Shown one piece after another: positions 13,909 to 14,290 of a stretch of DNA of 14,290 nt. The stretch's first letter is position 1; every line of letters begins with the position of its first letter. The notes under the pieces were generated by a model. It was not told the origin of the DNA. It did not search any database and worked only from the letters and a program-made list of their open reading frames with translations. The DNA comes from an uncultured bacterium (lineage in GTDB: Bacteria > Patescibacteria > ABY1 > SG8-24 > 2-12-FULL-60-25): positions 1-14,290 of the forward strand of contig CALMET010000081.1 of assembly GCA_937863195.1 (NCBI GenBank). The letters run 5' to 3'. The position numbers and the translations under genes are program-made.

Positions 13909-13945
13909 AGAGATGTAGTGCTTATCGCTCCCACGTATAACCGAT

Positions 13946-13968
13946 CGGCACTTGCTTTGCAAGAGCCG
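13946..13968. promoter_or_regulatory. Inverted repeat in the divergent acidic-gene/rmuC intergenic region
   Basis: CGGC-A-CTTGC (13946-13955), spacer TTT, then GCAAG-A-GCCG (13959-13968) pair at nine of ten positions. Candidate weak -35 boxes for both directions lie within it: TTGCTT (13952-13957, toward rmuC) and TTGCAA on the minus strand (13962-13957, 17 bp from TATACG). It is a plausible shared operator, unassigned. Confidence 0.45.
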
Positions 13969-13992
13969 GCCGATTTGGTACCTTTGCCCTCT

Positions 13993-14290
13993 ATGAGCAT
14001 GACGGACGTATTATTGGTGATTGGGGCGATTTTACTGGTTGGTACGGCCATCGCGGTTTTTGCCGTCTTGCGCCAATTGAAGGCTCAAAATCAACCAGCG
14101 ATTGATCCGCAATTGTTGCAGTTTATGCATGAGCGCCTTGAGTCCCTCGACCGAGACATGCGCCAAAGCCTCACCGAAAATAGCCGCACACAACAAACCG
14201 CGAGCCACCATATGACAGGTGCGGTACGTGATGTGACTGAACGCTTGGTAAAGATCGACGAGACCCATAGCCAAGTACTCCAATTCCCAG
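13993..14290 (+). CDS. rmuC: DNA recombination protein RmuC, 3'-truncated by the window
   Basis: RmuC is a membrane-anchored protein with a restriction-endonuclease-like nuclease domain that limits recombination at inverted repeats. Only 99 codons are inside the window, with no stop. The N-terminus has one transmembrane anchor (about residues 4-25, TDVLLVIGAILLVGTAIAVFAV). A predicted coiled coil follows, with LDRDMRQSLTEN and VTERLVKIDETHSQVLQFP, which matches the usual RmuC block that precedes the PD-(D/E)XK domain. The segment between anchor and this block is short, giving a compact RmuC. ATG 13993 is chosen as the first Met before the anchor; ATG 13999 is possible. There is no Shine-Dalgarno: the start is preceded by CCTTTGCCCTCT. 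It is transcribed divergently from the acidic-protein gene, 84 nt apart. Confidence 0.85.
   Translation, partial: MSMTDVLLVIGAILLVGTAIAVFAVLRQLKAQNQPAIDPQLLQFMHERLESLDRDMRQSLTENSRTQQTASHHMTGAVRDVTERLVKIDETHSQVLQFP

Overview
The window is a gene-dense bacterial chromosome segment of roughly 50% GC (judged by eye). It carries core housekeeping genes and no tRNA, rRNA, CRISPR array or insertion sequence that I can see. TGA acts as a normal stop (the gene at 3291 ends in TGA), so the standard bacterial code applies. Most starts lack a Shine-Dalgarno sequence: the bases just before ATG are pyrimidine-rich, and several promoters place +1 within 0-7 nt of ATG. Together with very short intergenic spaces, a short RmuC and lineage-typical small proteins, this suggests a streamlined genome such as Patescibacteria/CPR. 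That placement is inference only.

Layout. 2-2647 is the 3' three quarters of dnaE (replicative polymerase alpha subunit), followed by a 158-aa membrane protein whose -10 box overlaps the dnaE stop. A long inverted repeat (3137-3255) separates these from a tight three-gene operon: a beta-CASP metallo-beta-lactamase nuclease, an EamA-type transporter and a membrane-anchored clan GH-A-like glycosidase. typA/bipA follows behind a near-consensus promoter whose -35 box lies inside a terminator-like hairpin. After a clear terminator comes a DEDDy exonuclease (8641-9222).

9223-12975 is a ribonucleotide reductase locus and the most interesting part. A perfect DnaA-box sequence sits in a hairpin, then two 16-bp palindromes matching NrdR boxes, 32 bp apart, bracket an extended -10 TATAAT. 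A leader of about 178 nt can form a three-way-junction-like fold, an intrinsic terminator just before the first gene, and a competing antiterminator pairing. The genes are a standalone TSCPD protein (homologous to the C-terminus of B12-dependent NrdJ), class I nrdB and class I nrdA. Neither nrdA nor nrdB has an ATP-cone.

12984-13908 holds two minus-strand genes of unknown function: a 146-aa protein with a consensus-like promoter and a strong Shine-Dalgarno (the exception here), and a 109-aa, extremely acidic protein. Divergent from these, rmuC begins at 13993 and runs off the window end.

Working together: dnaE, the RNR operon, the DEDDy exonuclease and rmuC all concern DNA synthesis or integrity. 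The nrd control region looks as if it integrates dNTP status (NrdR), replication state (DnaA) and possibly a leader-RNA signal.
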